In this document: piece after piece, positions 1 through 11,545 of the stretch
How positions within the stretch are numbered: position 1 is the stretch's first letter
Layout: every line of letters begins with the position of its first letter
NCBI GenBank assembly: GCA_001602865.1
Contig: LUZF01000008.1
Coordinates: 1 to 48,832 of the forward strand
Reading direction: 5' to 3'
Origin: Bacteroidales bacterium Bact_14
GTDB lineage: Bacteria; Bacteroidota; Bacteroidia; Bacteroidales; UBA932
DNA: 48,832 nt
Program-made: the position numbers and the translations under genes
The notes under the pieces: generated by a model
Databases searched by the model: none
Seen by the model: only the letters and a program-made list of their open reading frames with translations
What the model was told of the DNA's origin: nothing

Positions 1-54
1 CTCACCAACGCCGATGGTACTGCCCCACCAGGTGGGAGAGTAGGAAGCTGCCGT
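1..54 (+). rRNA. rrf: 5S ribosomal RNA, 3' end (partial)
   Basis: The first bases match the conserved 3' half of bacterial 5S rRNA: CCGATGGTACTGCC, followed by GTGGGAGAGTAGG and a closing GCTGCC. The 5' half lies outside the window. A strong terminator follows about 10 bases later, as expected at the end of an rRNA operon. The exact 3' end is inferred. Confidence 0.85.
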
Positions 55-64
55 TTTTACGCGA

Positions 65-100
65 GGGTCCGACTGAGAAATCAGCCGGACCCTTTTTTTT
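65..100 (+). terminator. Rho-independent terminator of the rRNA operon
   Basis: GGGTCCG (65-71) pairs with CGGACCC (86-92), and CTG (73-75) with CAG (82-84), around a six-base loop. Eight T follow at 93-100. It lies directly behind the 5S rRNA. Confidence 0.9.
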
Positions 101-121
101 GCTTTTTTGTCATTGGTCAGT

Positions 122-222
122 GTGTCGCAGGTGCGAAAATAGCGGGGGTACCTGCGACGGTATATGGGCTGGAGAGCGGTATTGCGTCGCAGGAGTCGTA
201 CGTTTTTTAGCACCTGCGACAC
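122..222. repeat. Cluster of four alternating inverted 8-mers
   Basis: The 8-mer GTCGCAGG occurs at 124-131 (+), 151-158 (-), 186-193 (+) and 213-220 (-). The outer pair extends to a perfect 13-bp inverted repeat, GTGTCGCAGGTGC (122-134) and GCACCTGCGACAC (210-222). The inner pair forms a 9-bp inverted repeat (151-159 with 185-193). The whole block can fold as a nested double hairpin. It lies between the rRNA terminator and the 3' end of the convergent lipoprotein gene. No convincing protein is encoded here. Function unknown; a REP-like or mobile-element remnant is possible. Confidence 0.7.
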
Positions 223-269
223 GCAACCTTTTTTGGAGCCGGAGCGAAGGTCTATGAGCGCCGGAGAGG

Positions 270-2018
270 CTAGAAGCGGGGGCCGAAGCCGCCGCCACCG
301 GGGCCGTTGGTGCCGCCGGAGGAGGAGGTGTAGGTGGAGAGGGTGACGGAGGAGCCGCCGGAGACGGTGGAAGCGAGGAGGACGAGGCCGGCGAGGACGG
401 GGGTGCCGCCGGAGGCGGTCACGCCGGACTTGAGGGTCGGCTCCGTGGAGGCGGAGACGACGAGGCCGCTGCCGCCCTTGTCCGGGGTCTGGAAGGCGAA
501 GCTGGTGGCGCCGGCGGTGAAGGAGTACCACTTGCCGCCGCTCCAGGAGGAGGCTTGCCAGCAGTCCTGGGACAGGCTGGAGCTGCGCTCGAGGCCGCCG
601 ACGGCGATGAGCGTACCGCCCTGGACATAAAGGTGATAGTCACCTTCCGTGTTGGCGTCGATCGCGACTTCCGGGGTGCCGGAGCAGGAGGCGTAGACGA
701 GGCCGCCCTTGATGAAGCAGTTGCCGTTGGCATCGATGCCGTCGTTGCCGCTGGAGAGGGCGCAGACGTAGCCGCCGCGCAGGGACATCGTCTTGCCGGA
801 GTTGATGGCGTCGTCGGAGCTCCGGCTGCAGACCGAGCCGTCGGTGACGGCGAGGACGCCCTTGGCCTCGATGCCTTCGTGGTTCTTGGCGCTGACCGTG
901 ACGGTGCTGCCGGTGAAGTAGAGGTCGCCGTCGAATTTGATGGCCTTGGCGCCGACGGAGTCGCTGTCGCTGCTGCCGCCAAAGCTGTTGGAACTCTTGC
1001 CGTAGTTGGCGCCGGTGACGGTGACGTCCACGGTGCCGCCGGCGAAGATGCCGAGCGCATCGCCGCTGATGCCCTTGCCGCCGGTGCCGGAGTTGGTGAT
1101 GACCAGGCTGCCGCCGTTCATTTCGAAGCGCTGGTCGGCCTTGACGCCGGCGGAGCCTTTGTATTCCTTGTCATCATCGTCGTAGGCGGTGCCGCCGGTG
1201 ACCTTGATTTCGGTCGCGCCGCCGTCGAAACGGACGAGCGAGTCGGAACAGACGGCCTTCTTCATATCGGCGGAGACGGTAGCGTAGAGGGTCCCGTCGG
1301 AGACGATGACGGCGTCCTTGCCTCGGATGCCGTGGCCGGCGGAGGAGCTGACCTTGACGGTCGGGCTCGCCATAAAGCGGATGTAGTCGTCAGAGGTGAT
1401 GCCGGCCTTGCCGGTCGCCGTGACGGTGAGGGTGCCGTCGCCGCTGAAGATGAGCTGGCCTTCGCTGAAGAAGGCTGCCTTTTCGTCCTCACCGGAGGGG
1501 GTGAGGGTGTAACCGGGGCCGTCGGCGAGCTTGTTTGTGCCCTGGACGACGACGAAACAGCGTTTTTTGCCCTGGTTGTTGATGGCGGCGCCGCGCTTGT
1601 TGGTGAGGTCGAGGCCGTTGAGAACGAGGGCCTGCTTCTTGGAACTGTAGATTTTCAGGAAGCCGTCGGAGGCGGTGCCGCTCAGTTCGTAGGAGATCTT
1701 GGCGTCGGTGGTGTTGTTGACGGTGACGTCGTTGCCGGAGACGCTGACAATGCCGTCCTTGTCACCGGAGACGGTGGCGCCGTCCGCTTCGGAGAAATGA
1801 ATGTTAATAGTATAGGAGAACTTGGTTCCGGCGATGTCGTCCTCGCTGTCGAGGACGGCGCCGGAGTCAGGGATGGAGGTGATATCGTCCTCTGCGTCCG
1901 GCACCGTCTGTGAGGTGGTGTCGGACCAGGGGTCGAAATCTTCCGGGAAGAGGGTGTCGCTGTTGCAGCCCGTGGCTACAACGCCCAGCAGGATCAGGTA
2001 AATACACGTCTTTTTCAT
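270..2018 (-). CDS. Carbohydrate-binding domain (Cthe_2159/DUF4353-type) beta-helix lipoprotein
   Basis: A 582-residue secreted lipoprotein. The signal peptide ends in a lipobox with Cys18 (VVATGC), so it should be anchored to a membrane, probably the outer one. Residues from about 65 onward are short Gly/Asp/Val-rich repeats with recurring G-G-x-V/L and D-G-I/A patterns (for example GGLVYASCSG, SSGNDGIDANG). This is characteristic of the right-handed beta-helix family typified by Clostridium thermocellum Cthe_2159, known to bind polysaccharide. The tail is Ser/Thr/Gly-rich and ends in GPGGGGFGPRF. The gene is divergent from the VTC/DUF4956 operon, a neighbourhood I recall recurring in other phyla. 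Polysaccharide binding is a family inference; the ligand is unknown. Confidence 0.8.
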   Translation of the reverse strand: MKKTCIYLILLGVVATGCNSDTLFPEDFDPWSDTTSQTVPDAEDDITSIPDSGAVLDSEDDIAGTKFSYTINIHFSEADGATVSGDKDGIVSVSGNDVTVNNTTDAKISYELSGTASDGFLKIYSSKKQALVLNGLDLTNKRGAAINNQGKKRCFVVVQGTNKLADGPGYTLTPSGEDEKAAFFSEGQLIFSGDGTLTVTATGKAGITSDDYIRFMASPTVKVSSSAGHGIRGKDAVIVSDGTLYATVSADMKKAVCSDSLVRFDGGATEIKVTGGTAYDDDDKEYKGSAGVKADQRFEMNGGSLVITNSGTGGKGISGDALGIFAGGTVDVTVTGANYGKSSNSFGGSSDSDSVGAKAIKFDGDLYFTGSTVTVSAKNHEGIEAKGVLAVTDGSVCSRSSDDAINSGKTMSLRGGYVCALSSGNDGIDANGNCFIKGGLVYASCSGTPEVAIDANTEGDYHLYVQGGTLIAVGGLERSSSLSQDCWQASSWSGGKWYSFTAGATSFAFQTPDKGGSGLVVSASTEPTLKSGVTASGGTPVLAGLVLLASTVSGGSSVTLSTYTSSSGGTNGPGGGGFGPRF

Positions 2019-2135
2019 TTTGCGACACTTTTTTTTAAGATCAACACTTTATTTTTGATTGCATGGCATACGTTTTTCAAGAACTTTGCCAGACTTAGCC
2101 GGCATTTCGCCGAAAATGGTTAAATTGCTTTGTTT

Positions 2136-2543
2136 ATGAAAAGGATTGTACTCATCGCCGCCGCGATGCTCCTCGGATTCTGCGCTTCCGCCCAGGAGGT
2201 GCAGCGGCCCGACCGGAAGAACCTCGTGATCAAGGAATGGAATACGGACGCCCGGACCAATGCCCGGGTGATGGACCACGTGACGACCTACAACGCCGAC
2301 GGGATGAAGATCGAGGAGATCGAGAATTACAGCAACGGCAGGCAGAAATGGCGCAAGCGTTTCGAGTACGGCCCGAACGGCAAGGTCAGCCGTGAGCTTG
2401 TTTACGACGAAAGGAACCGGCTCTACTCCGTCAAGAAGTTGGAATACAACGAACAGGGCCAGAAGAAGACCCAGTACAACTATGACGGGAAAGGGAAACT
2501 GGTGTCCGTCAAGGTCTTCGAATATATCGCCGAAGATGAATGA
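2136..2543 (+). CDS. Small secreted protein with repeated Tyr/Gly strand motifs
   Basis: 135 residues. The ATG at 2136 gives a clean signal peptide (MKRIVLIAAAMLLGFCASAQ); an in-frame TTG six bases upstream adds nothing. The mature part has repeated units of the type E-Y-x-x-x-G-K-x-x-x-x-x-x-Y (FEYGPNGKVSRELVY, LEYNEQGQKKTQYNYDGKGKL). These resemble the YD/RHS-like or MORN-like strands common in short Bacteroidales periplasmic proteins. It is the first gene of the operon and overlaps the polyphosphate-polymerase gene by 8 bases, so the two are probably translated together. Specific function unknown. Confidence 0.75.
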   Translation: MKRIVLIAAAMLLGFCASAQEVQRPDRKNLVIKEWNTDARTNARVMDHVTTYNADGMKIEEIENYSNGRQKWRKRFEYGPNGKVSRELVYDERNRLYSVKKLEYNEQGQKKTQYNYDGKGKLVSVKVFEYIAEDE

Positions 2544-3303
2544 GATTCCGCAGTTCGCGCCCGTCTCCCTGGAGGAGATGGATTCCGTAAAGTTGATGAA
2601 TCGTGTTGATTCAAAATACCTTACGGACGAGGCGACGCTGGACGGAATCCTCGCCGATGCGCTGGCGTCCGGCTACCGGGCGCTGGTCGCGGACGGGCTG
2701 ATGGTGAGTCCTTACGATACCGTTTATTATGACACGCCGGACCACCGGATGTTCCTGGACCACCGCAACGGCCGCCTCACGCGCCAGAAGGTCCGGACCC
2801 GGGAGTATCTCGCGTCGGGCCGTGCCTTCCTGGAAGTCAAGCGCAAAAACAACCACGGGCGGACGAAGAAAAAGCGTACGGAGATCCCCTCGGATGCGTT
2901 CCGGGACTTCGGCGCGTGCCCGGAGGCCTGCAGCTACCTGGCGGAACGCTCCGATTTTCCGGCGGAGCAGCTGAGCCCTTCCCTGGAGACGCGTTTCCGC
3001 CGGATCACGCTGGTGAATCCGGCGATGACCGAGCGCCTGACGATCGACCGCAGCGTGGCTTTCACGAACCTGCGCAACGGGCGGGAGGCGTCCCTCGCGG
3101 ACGGCGTCGTAATCGAACTGAAGCAGGACGGCCGGGCGGAGAGCCGGATGAAGCAGATCCTGCTGGACCGGCGGGTCAAGCCCGTGCGCGTCAGCAAGTA
3201 CTGCATCGGCCTCGCCCTGACGGATCCGGAGATCCGGGCCGGCCGCTTCAAAGAAAGAATCCGGATCATTGAAAAACAAATACATACGACAATCAGCATA
3301 TGA
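2536..3303 (+). CDS. VTC-domain (polyphosphate polymerase-type) protein
   Basis: 255 residues, cytoplasmic, no signal peptide. It shows the hallmarks of the VTC tunnel domain, which in yeast Vtc4 polymerises polyphosphate from ATP. Basic and acidic strands line up in order: MNRVDSKYL, YYDT, QKVRTREY, FLEVKRKNNHGRTKKKR, LTIDR, VIELKQD and the closing SKYCIGL. The ATG at 2536 places MNRVDSKYL about 20 residues from the start, as usual in this family; the upstream open frame only shadows the previous gene. It overlaps its neighbours at both ends (8 bases before, ATGA after). Bacterial members commonly sit beside DUF4956 genes, as here. Actual polymer and product are unproven. Confidence 0.85.
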   Translation: MNEIPQFAPVSLEEMDSVKLMNRVDSKYLTDEATLDGILADALASGYRALVADGLMVSPYDTVYYDTPDHRMFLDHRNGRLTRQKVRTREYLASGRAFLEVKRKNNHGRTKKKRTEIPSDAFRDFGACPEACSYLAERSDFPAEQLSPSLETRFRRITLVNPAMTERLTIDRSVAFTNLRNGREASLADGVVIELKQDGRAESRMKQILLDRRVKPVRVSKYCIGLALTDPEIRAGRFKERIRIIEKQIHTTISI

Positions 3304-4067
3304 TTCAACTTGACGAATTGGGCGAGTACAACCTCGCCGACGAGAACGTCTTCGACGTGCAGTCCATTACGGACGCGATGATGACGACGGCCCAGAGCAT
3401 TACTGAACTGGCGGTCCGTTTCCTGCTGAACCTGCTCGTCTGCTGGATCCTCGTCCACTGCTTCTACTACCGCAAGAGCCGCCGCCGGGACTACTATTTT
3501 ACCTTTATGGTGTTCTCCTCGGCGATGCTGCTCCTCCTCTATATGATGGGCAACGCCGAAGTCGGCATCGGCCTGACCCTCGGCCTCTTCGCCATCTTCG
3601 GCGTCATCCGCTACCGGACGGAAACGGTGCCGATCCGGGAGATGACCTACCTGTTCGTGATCATCGCCGTCGCCGCCGTCAACGGCCTGACGCCCATCTT
3701 CAAGATGGTCGGCAGCTTCTCCGACAATCCCCACTACGCGCTCAGCGCCGGCAACCTCGGCGTGCTGGCCCTCTCGAACCTGCTCGTCGTCTGCCTGGTC
3801 TGGGTCCTGGAGAACAACGTCCTCGTCAAGAACACTTCGACCAAGCTGGTCCTCTATGACCGTATCGAGCTGATTACCCCGGACCGCCGGGAAGAACTCA
3901 TTGCCGACCTGGAGAAGCGCCTCGGCTTCAAGATCGACGCCGTGGACATCGGCCACGTCGACTTCCTCAAGGATGCGGCGTACATCAAGGTTACCTACAC
4001 GCTCGGCAAGGACCAGACGGCGACCATCGACCAGCTGACCCGCGCGCGGGATTATGCGGAGAATTAA
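3300..4067 (+). CDS. DUF4956 membrane protein
   Basis: 255 residues with about four membrane segments between residues 35 and 175 and a soluble C-terminal domain (about 180-255). The DUF4956 signature is present in GLFAIFGVIRYRTETVPIRE. The start ATG overlaps the stop of the VTC gene (ATGA), which implies translational coupling. DUF4956 proteins are recurrent partners of VTC-domain polymerases and are suspected to place or export their product. That role is inference. Confidence 0.85.
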   Translation: MIQLDELGEYNLADENVFDVQSITDAMMTTAQSITELAVRFLLNLLVCWILVHCFYYRKSRRRDYYFTFMVFSSAMLLLLYMMGNAEVGIGLTLGLFAIFGVIRYRTETVPIREMTYLFVIIAVAAVNGLTPIFKMVGSFSDNPHYALSAGNLGVLALSNLLVVCLVWVLENNVLVKNTSTKLVLYDRIELITPDRREELIADLEKRLGFKIDAVDIGHVDFLKDAAYIKVTYTLGKDQTATIDQLTRARDYAEN

Positions 4068-4071
4068 GCCT

Positions 4072-4863
4072 ATGAGACGGTTTGCATTGGCCCTGCTGGC
4101 GCTTTCCCTCCCCTGGCTTGCCGCCGCCCAGGTGACGACGGAAGACCTGGAGAAGGACTTCACGACCCGCACCTCCGTCCACCTGAATTACCGGATCGTG
4201 GACGGGTTCCACGCGGTTGCGGCCTACGAGATCCGCACGGAGGACAACCTCTCCCGGATCGACCGCCACCAGGCGACCCTCGGCCTGACCTGCAAGCTCA
4301 CCGAATGGCTCAAGGCCGGCGTGGACTACACCTACATCTACCGTCACACTTCCTCCGCCTGGGAGCCGCGCCACCGTTTCAGCGCCGACCTTACCTTTTC
4401 CCGGAAACTCGGCGACTGGCGCCTCTCCTACCGCGAGCAGCTCCGCCTGACCCACAAGACGGCCGAACTCAACCGCTACCAGGAGGTGCGCAACGTCCTC
4501 TGGCTCAAATCGCGCCTGAAAATGTCCTACAAGGGCTGGCGCGCCATCGAGCCCTACGGCTACGTCGAGCTCCGCCACACCCTGAACGACCCCTCCTACA
4601 GCGCCACCTGGAACGCCTCCTCCGCCAGCTACACAGACTACACCTTCGGCGGCTACAACGCCGTCTACATGAACCGCCTCCGCGGGACCCTCGGCTTCGA
4701 ATGGGCCCTCTCCGACCACCATTCCCTCGACATCTACTACGCCCTGGACTACTACCGCAACAAGGCCATCGACACCAACAAGGCCGGCACCAAACTCAAG
4801 TCCGTCACCTGGAAGCCCTCCCTCGACAGCGTCATCAACCTCGCCTATACATTCTCCTTCTGA
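4072..4863 (+). CDS. DUF2490 outer-membrane beta-strand protein
   Basis: 263 residues from the ATG at 4072, which starts a good signal peptide (MRRFALALLALSLPWLAAAQ). An ATG six codons upstream lies inside the previous gene. The mature part alternates Tyr/Trp/Arg-rich strands (HLNYRIVDGFHAVAAYEIR, WLKAGVDYTYIYRH, LDIYYALDYYRNK) and ends in aromatic residues (AYTFSF), typical of a small outer-membrane beta-barrel of the DUF2490 type. It is the last gene of the VTC operon and is followed by a terminator. It may be the outer-membrane end of that module (inference). Confidence 0.75.
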   Translation: MRRFALALLALSLPWLAAAQVTTEDLEKDFTTRTSVHLNYRIVDGFHAVAAYEIRTEDNLSRIDRHQATLGLTCKLTEWLKAGVDYTYIYRHTSSAWEPRHRFSADLTFSRKLGDWRLSYREQLRLTHKTAELNRYQEVRNVLWLKSRLKMSYKGWRAIEPYGYVELRHTLNDPSYSATWNASSASYTDYTFGGYNAVYMNRLRGTLGFEWALSDHHSLDIYYALDYYRNKAIDTNKAGTKLKSVTWKPSLDSVINLAYTFSF

Positions 4864-4880
4864 ATGAAGATATGACAGCA

Positions 4881-4916
4881 AGATGCCCGGTTCAGCCGGG
4901 CATCTTTCATTTAATT
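4881..4916 (+). terminator. Terminator after the VTC/DUF4956/DUF2490 operon
   Basis: A perfect 10-bp stem, AGATGCCCGG (4881-4890) with CCGGGCATCT (4896-4905), loop TTCAG, then a T-rich run. It separates the operon from the ATP synthase genes. Confidence 0.85.
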
Positions 4917-4920
4917 TGAT

Positions 4921-4928
4921 TATATTTG
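4921..4928 (+). promoter_or_regulatory. Bacteroidota -7 box for the ATP synthase operon
   Basis: TATATTTG matches TAnnTTTG exactly. It lies 22 bases before the atpD ATG and just after a terminator. No good -33 TTTG is seen at the expected distance. Confidence 0.5.
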
Positions 4929-4944
4929 TTAGATGTATAAGTAG

Positions 4945-6703
<1,759 letters not shown>

Positions 6704-6707
<4 letters not shown>

Positions 6708-7747
6708 AGAAGTTAAGGCTCATATTCGTGGCGCTGCTCGCGCTGCTTCCCCTGTCCCTGCGGGCGGAGGAAGAGTTCGATATGCAGTCTTTCATCTTCG
6801 GACATATCGGGGATTCCTACGAGTGGCACATCACCGAAATCAAGGGCAAGCCCGTGAGCATTCCGCTCCCCGTCATCGTCCACAGCAAGACGAGCGGCTG
6901 GCACTGCTTCCTTTCCTCGAAGCTTGAGGAAGGCGAATACCAGGGCCTGCACATCGCTCCCGCCGGGAGCAAGTACGAAGGCAAGGTGGTCGAAACGGCC
7001 GCCGACGGCAGCGAGATCCGTCCCTTCGACCTCTCCATCACGAAAAACGTCCTGGGCCTGATGTTCAACAGCCTTCTCGTGGTTGTGCTAATCCTGGGCT
7101 GCGCGCGCTGGTACCGCAGGCACGACGCCCTGCAGGAGGCGCCGACGGGGATTACCGGCGCCGTGGAAATGCTGGTAGCTTCGATTACCAACGACGTGAT
7201 CAAGGAAGCCGTGGGCAAGGACTACGAGAAGTACGCGCCCTACCTGCTGACCGCATTCTTCTTTATCCTGATCAACAACATCATGGGCATCGTGCCGTTC
7301 TTCCCGGGCGGCGCGAACGTGACCGGCAACATCGCGGTGACCCTCGTCCTCGCGGTGTTCACCTTCCTTATGGTGAACCTCTTCGGCAACAAGCACTACT
7401 ACAAGGACATTTTCTGGCCGGACGTGCCCGTTTTCCTGAAGGCGCCGCTCCCGATCATGCCGCTCATCGAGATCCTCGGCATGTTCACGAAGCCCTTCTC
7501 GCTGATGGTGCGACTCTTCGCGAATATGCTCGCCGGCCACATCATGATCCTCTGTGCCGTCGCCATCATCTTCCTGACCGCCGCGCTGGGACCGCTGCTG
7601 AACGGCTCGCTGAGCCTGATTGCCGTCCTGTTCGGCGTTTTCTTGGACTGCCTGGAATTCCTGGTTGCCTTCCTGCAGGCCTATGTATTTACGATGCTCT
7701 CGTCCATTTTCATCGGCCTGGCGCACCAGGAACCCGAACCTGAATAA
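6704..7747 (+). CDS. atpB: ATP synthase Fo subunit a
   Basis: 347 residues from the ATG that overlaps the atpC stop (ATGA). The N-terminus is a signal peptide (MKKLRLIFVALLALLPLSLRA) followed by a periplasmic stretch of about 90 residues, the extended form seen in Bacteroidota. Five or so membrane helices follow. The essential stator arginine is Arg270 in LMVRLFANMLAGHIMIL, next to the c-ring. The protein forms the ion half-channels. Confidence 0.96.
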
Positions 7748-7769
7748 TCATTTTTAAACCATACTTATT

Positions 7770-8024
7770 ATGTTATTAGCTATCATTCTTCAGTCTGCGG
7801 TCGCTTCCGTTCTCCCGAAAGTTGCGGGAGCGCTCGGCGCCGCCGTCATTGCCTTTGCCGCCGCTTTCGGTATCGGCAAACTGGCCCGTTACGTGATGGA
7901 AGCCTCCGCGCGCCAGCCGGAAATCGCCGGCGGCCTGCGTACGACCGCGATCATCGTGGGCGCCCTGATCGAGGGTGTCTGCCTCTTCGCCGTGATTGTC
8001 TGTTTGTTGGCCCTCTTCCGTTAA
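7770..8024 (+). CDS. atpE: ATP synthase Fo subunit c
   Basis: 84 residues, a two-helix hairpin with the RQP loop at 48-50. The ion-carrying carboxylate is Glu68 in GALIEGVCLF, exactly 20 residues after the loop Arg as in E. coli. The residue after Glu68 is Gly, and helix 1 has Ile35 where Na+-type c subunits carry Gln. The known Na+ ligands (Gln, Ser/Thr next to Glu) are thus missing, which favours proton coupling. No Shine-Dalgarno sequence precedes the ATG. Confidence 0.95.
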   Translation: MLLAIILQSAVASVLPKVAGALGAAVIAFAAAFGIGKLARYVMEASARQPEIAGGLRTTAIIVGALIEGVCLFAVIVCLLALFR

Positions 8025-8027
8025 GCC

Positions 8028-8540
8028 ATGTCGCTCATCACTCCTGACAGCGGATTGATTATCTGGATGACGCTGATCTTCGGCATCGTCTTCTTCCTCC
8101 TGGCGAGATTCGGGTTTCCGATGATTTCCGGAAGCGTGAAGGCGCGGAGCGAGAAGATCAGTGAGAGTCTGCGGCAGGCCGACGAGGCCCGCGCGCAGCT
8201 CGCATCCATCGCGCAGGAGCAGCAGAAAATGATGGAAGAGGCCCGGCGCGAGCAGGCCGCGCTGCTGCGCGAGGCGTCCGAAGCGCGCGACGCGATGATC
8301 GCCGAGGCGAAGGCGCAGGCCGGCGCCGAGGCGGAGAAGATCATCGCCGACGCGCGGGAGCGGATCGCCTCCGAGCGCGAGAACGCGATGCGCGACATCC
8401 GCCGCCAGGTGGCCATTCTGTCGATGGACGTGGCTGAGAAGGTCCTGCGCAAGGACCTCTCGGACGACCAGGAACAAATCCAGCTTATCGACCGTCTCCT
8501 GGATGAGATCTCGGAGCGGAAAACCGGCAATCCGTCGTGA
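8028..8540 (+). CDS. atpF: ATP synthase Fo subunit b
   Basis: 170 residues. One membrane helix near residues 10-28 (IIWMTLIFGIVFFLLARFGF) is followed by a long charged coiled coil rich in Ala, Glu and Arg (about 35-145), the peripheral stalk. The gene starts three bases after atpE and overlaps atpH (GTGA). Confidence 0.95.
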   Translation: MSLITPDSGLIIWMTLIFGIVFFLLARFGFPMISGSVKARSEKISESLRQADEARAQLASIAQEQQKMMEEARREQAALLREASEARDAMIAEAKAQAGAEAEKIIADARERIASERENAMRDIRRQVAILSMDVAEKVLRKDLSDDQEQIQLIDRLLDEISERKTGNPS

Positions 8541-9015
8541 ATTCGGGTATCATAGCCTCCAGGTATGCCACCGCGCTTCACCGCTACGCGGCCTCGAACG
8601 GCCGCGCGGGGGAAGTCTGCGCGCAGGTGGAGCAGCTGCTGGCCGACCCGGAATCCCTGCGGGGGATGCGCCTGGAACCTGAGCTGCAGCGTTTCGTCGC
8701 CCTGCTGATCGAGAACCGCCGCACGGACCTCCTGAAGTTTATCTTCCAGGATTACGTGGACCTCTACTACAGGTCTGCCGGCATCAAGGTCGCCCGTCTG
8801 AAAACCGCTGTTCCCGTCCCGTCCCTCGAACACAAGCTCGCCGAGCTGGTCCGCAGCAAGACCGGCTGCGAGGTCAAGTTGTTCGCCGAAGTCGATCCGC
8901 AGCTTGTCGGCGGCTTCGTCTTCACCGTCGACGACCTGATGCTCGACGCGAGCGTCGCGCGCCAGATCGAGCTGATCCGGCGCCAATTTGTAGAAAAGAA
9001 TAACCGAATCGTGTA

Positions 9016-9016
<1 letters not shown>
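8537..9016 (+). CDS. atpH: ATP synthase F1 subunit delta
   Basis: 159 residues. The start is GTG at 8537, overlapping the atpF stop as GTGA. It begins with the typical [11 protein letters not shown] segment of the N-terminal helical domain and ends with the conserved [11 protein letters not shown] region. It joins the stalk to the top of F1. The next gene, atpA, overlaps its stop (TAATG). At 159 residues it is at the short end of the family. Confidence 0.93.
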
Positions 9017-10590
<1,574 letters not shown>

Positions 10591-10597
10591 AAAAGTT

Positions 10598-11446
10598 ATG
10601 CCCAGCCTCAAGGAAATCAAGGGAAGGATCGGTTCTGTCAAGAGCACGCTGAAGATCACTTCGGCGATGAAGCTCGTGGCCTCCGCCAAACTGCGGAAGG
10701 CCCAGACGGCCATCGAGAATATGCTTCCCTACGAACAGGGGCTGCATCGCATCCTCGCCGAAGTGGGCGCCCGCGGGCCGCTCGCCGAGGCGCGCGCCGC
10801 TTCGGGCAAAGTGGCGCTCGTCGCCTTCGCTTCCAATTCCTCCCTCTGCGGCGGTTTCAACGCCAACGCCATCCGGGAGACCAAGGCCCGCGTGAAGGAA
10901 CTTACGGAGGAAGGGAAGGAGGTGACTGTGATTGCCGTGGGCCGCAGGATCGCGGACTCCCTGGCGAAGGCGGGCTATCCGTCCGCGGCGGACCTGACAC
11001 GGCTCTCCGCCAAACCCGAATACGACGGCGCGAAGGAATTGGCCGAATCGCTGCGTTCCGGCTTCGAATCGGGGGAATATGAGCGTGTAGAATTAATTTA
11101 CAACCATTTCGTTTCCGCGGCGACGCAGAAGGTGACGCGCGAGCAGTACCTGCCGATGGTGCCGGCTGCGGAGACACAGGCGCAGGAGGAGAATCCTCCC
11201 ATCGTGGAGCCCTCGAAGGAAGAGGTGCTGGAAGCGCTGCTTCCGAAGGTGTTGAACCTGAAGATCTATACGGTCCTGCTGGATTCGGCGGCCGCCGAGC
11301 ACGCCGCCCGGACCGTGGCGATGCAGACCGCGACCGACAACGGCGACAAGGTCCTGCAGGAACTGACGCTGGAGTACAACAAGGGCCGTCAGCAGAAGAT
11401 TACGTCCGAAATCCTCGACCTGGTGGGCGGACAACAAGAAAGCTGA
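10598..11446 (+). CDS. atpG: ATP synthase F1 subunit gamma
   Basis: 282 residues, the rotating central shaft. The N-terminal helix has the conserved IKGRIGSVKSTLKITSAMKLVASAKLRKAQ. The middle contains SNSSLCGGFNANA. The C-terminal helix has the ATDNGDKVLQELTLEYNKGRQQKITSEI pattern. It is the last gene of the ATP synthase operon, starting seven bases after atpA. Confidence 0.97.
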   Translation: MPSLKEIKGRIGSVKSTLKITSAMKLVASAKLRKAQTAIENMLPYEQGLHRILAEVGARGPLAEARAASGKVALVAFASNSSLCGGFNANAIRETKARVKELTEEGKEVTVIAVGRRIADSLAKAGYPSAADLTRLSAKPEYDGAKELAESLRSGFESGEYERVELIYNHFVSAATQKVTREQYLPMVPAAETQAQEENPPIVEPSKEEVLEALLPKVLNLKIYTVLLDSAAAEHAARTVAMQTATDNGDKVLQELTLEYNKGRQQKITSEILDLVGGQQES

Positions 11447-11463
11447 TCTCACGACCAGCTTTC
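11438..11463 (+). other. Hairpin at the atpG stop codon
   Basis: GAAAGCTG (11438-11445) pairs perfectly with CAGCTTTC (11456-11463). The stem includes the atpG stop codon region. No T-run follows, so it is not a classical terminator; an mRNA 3'-end stabiliser or processing site is possible. The remaining bases to the next gene (11464-11545) show no clear promoter. Confidence 0.4.
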
Positions 11464-11545
11464 CTGAATATGTTCAATACTTAGCTATGTTTAACCAACG
11501 TTTTCGCCTGTCATAATTCCCATAATCGTGCCAAACTTGACTCCG

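Noticed and set aside
100..346. Short open frames over the repeat cluster behind the 5S rRNA
   Set aside because: Arg/Ser/Pro-rich, no start context, and overlap with the inverted repeats and the lipoprotein 3' end.
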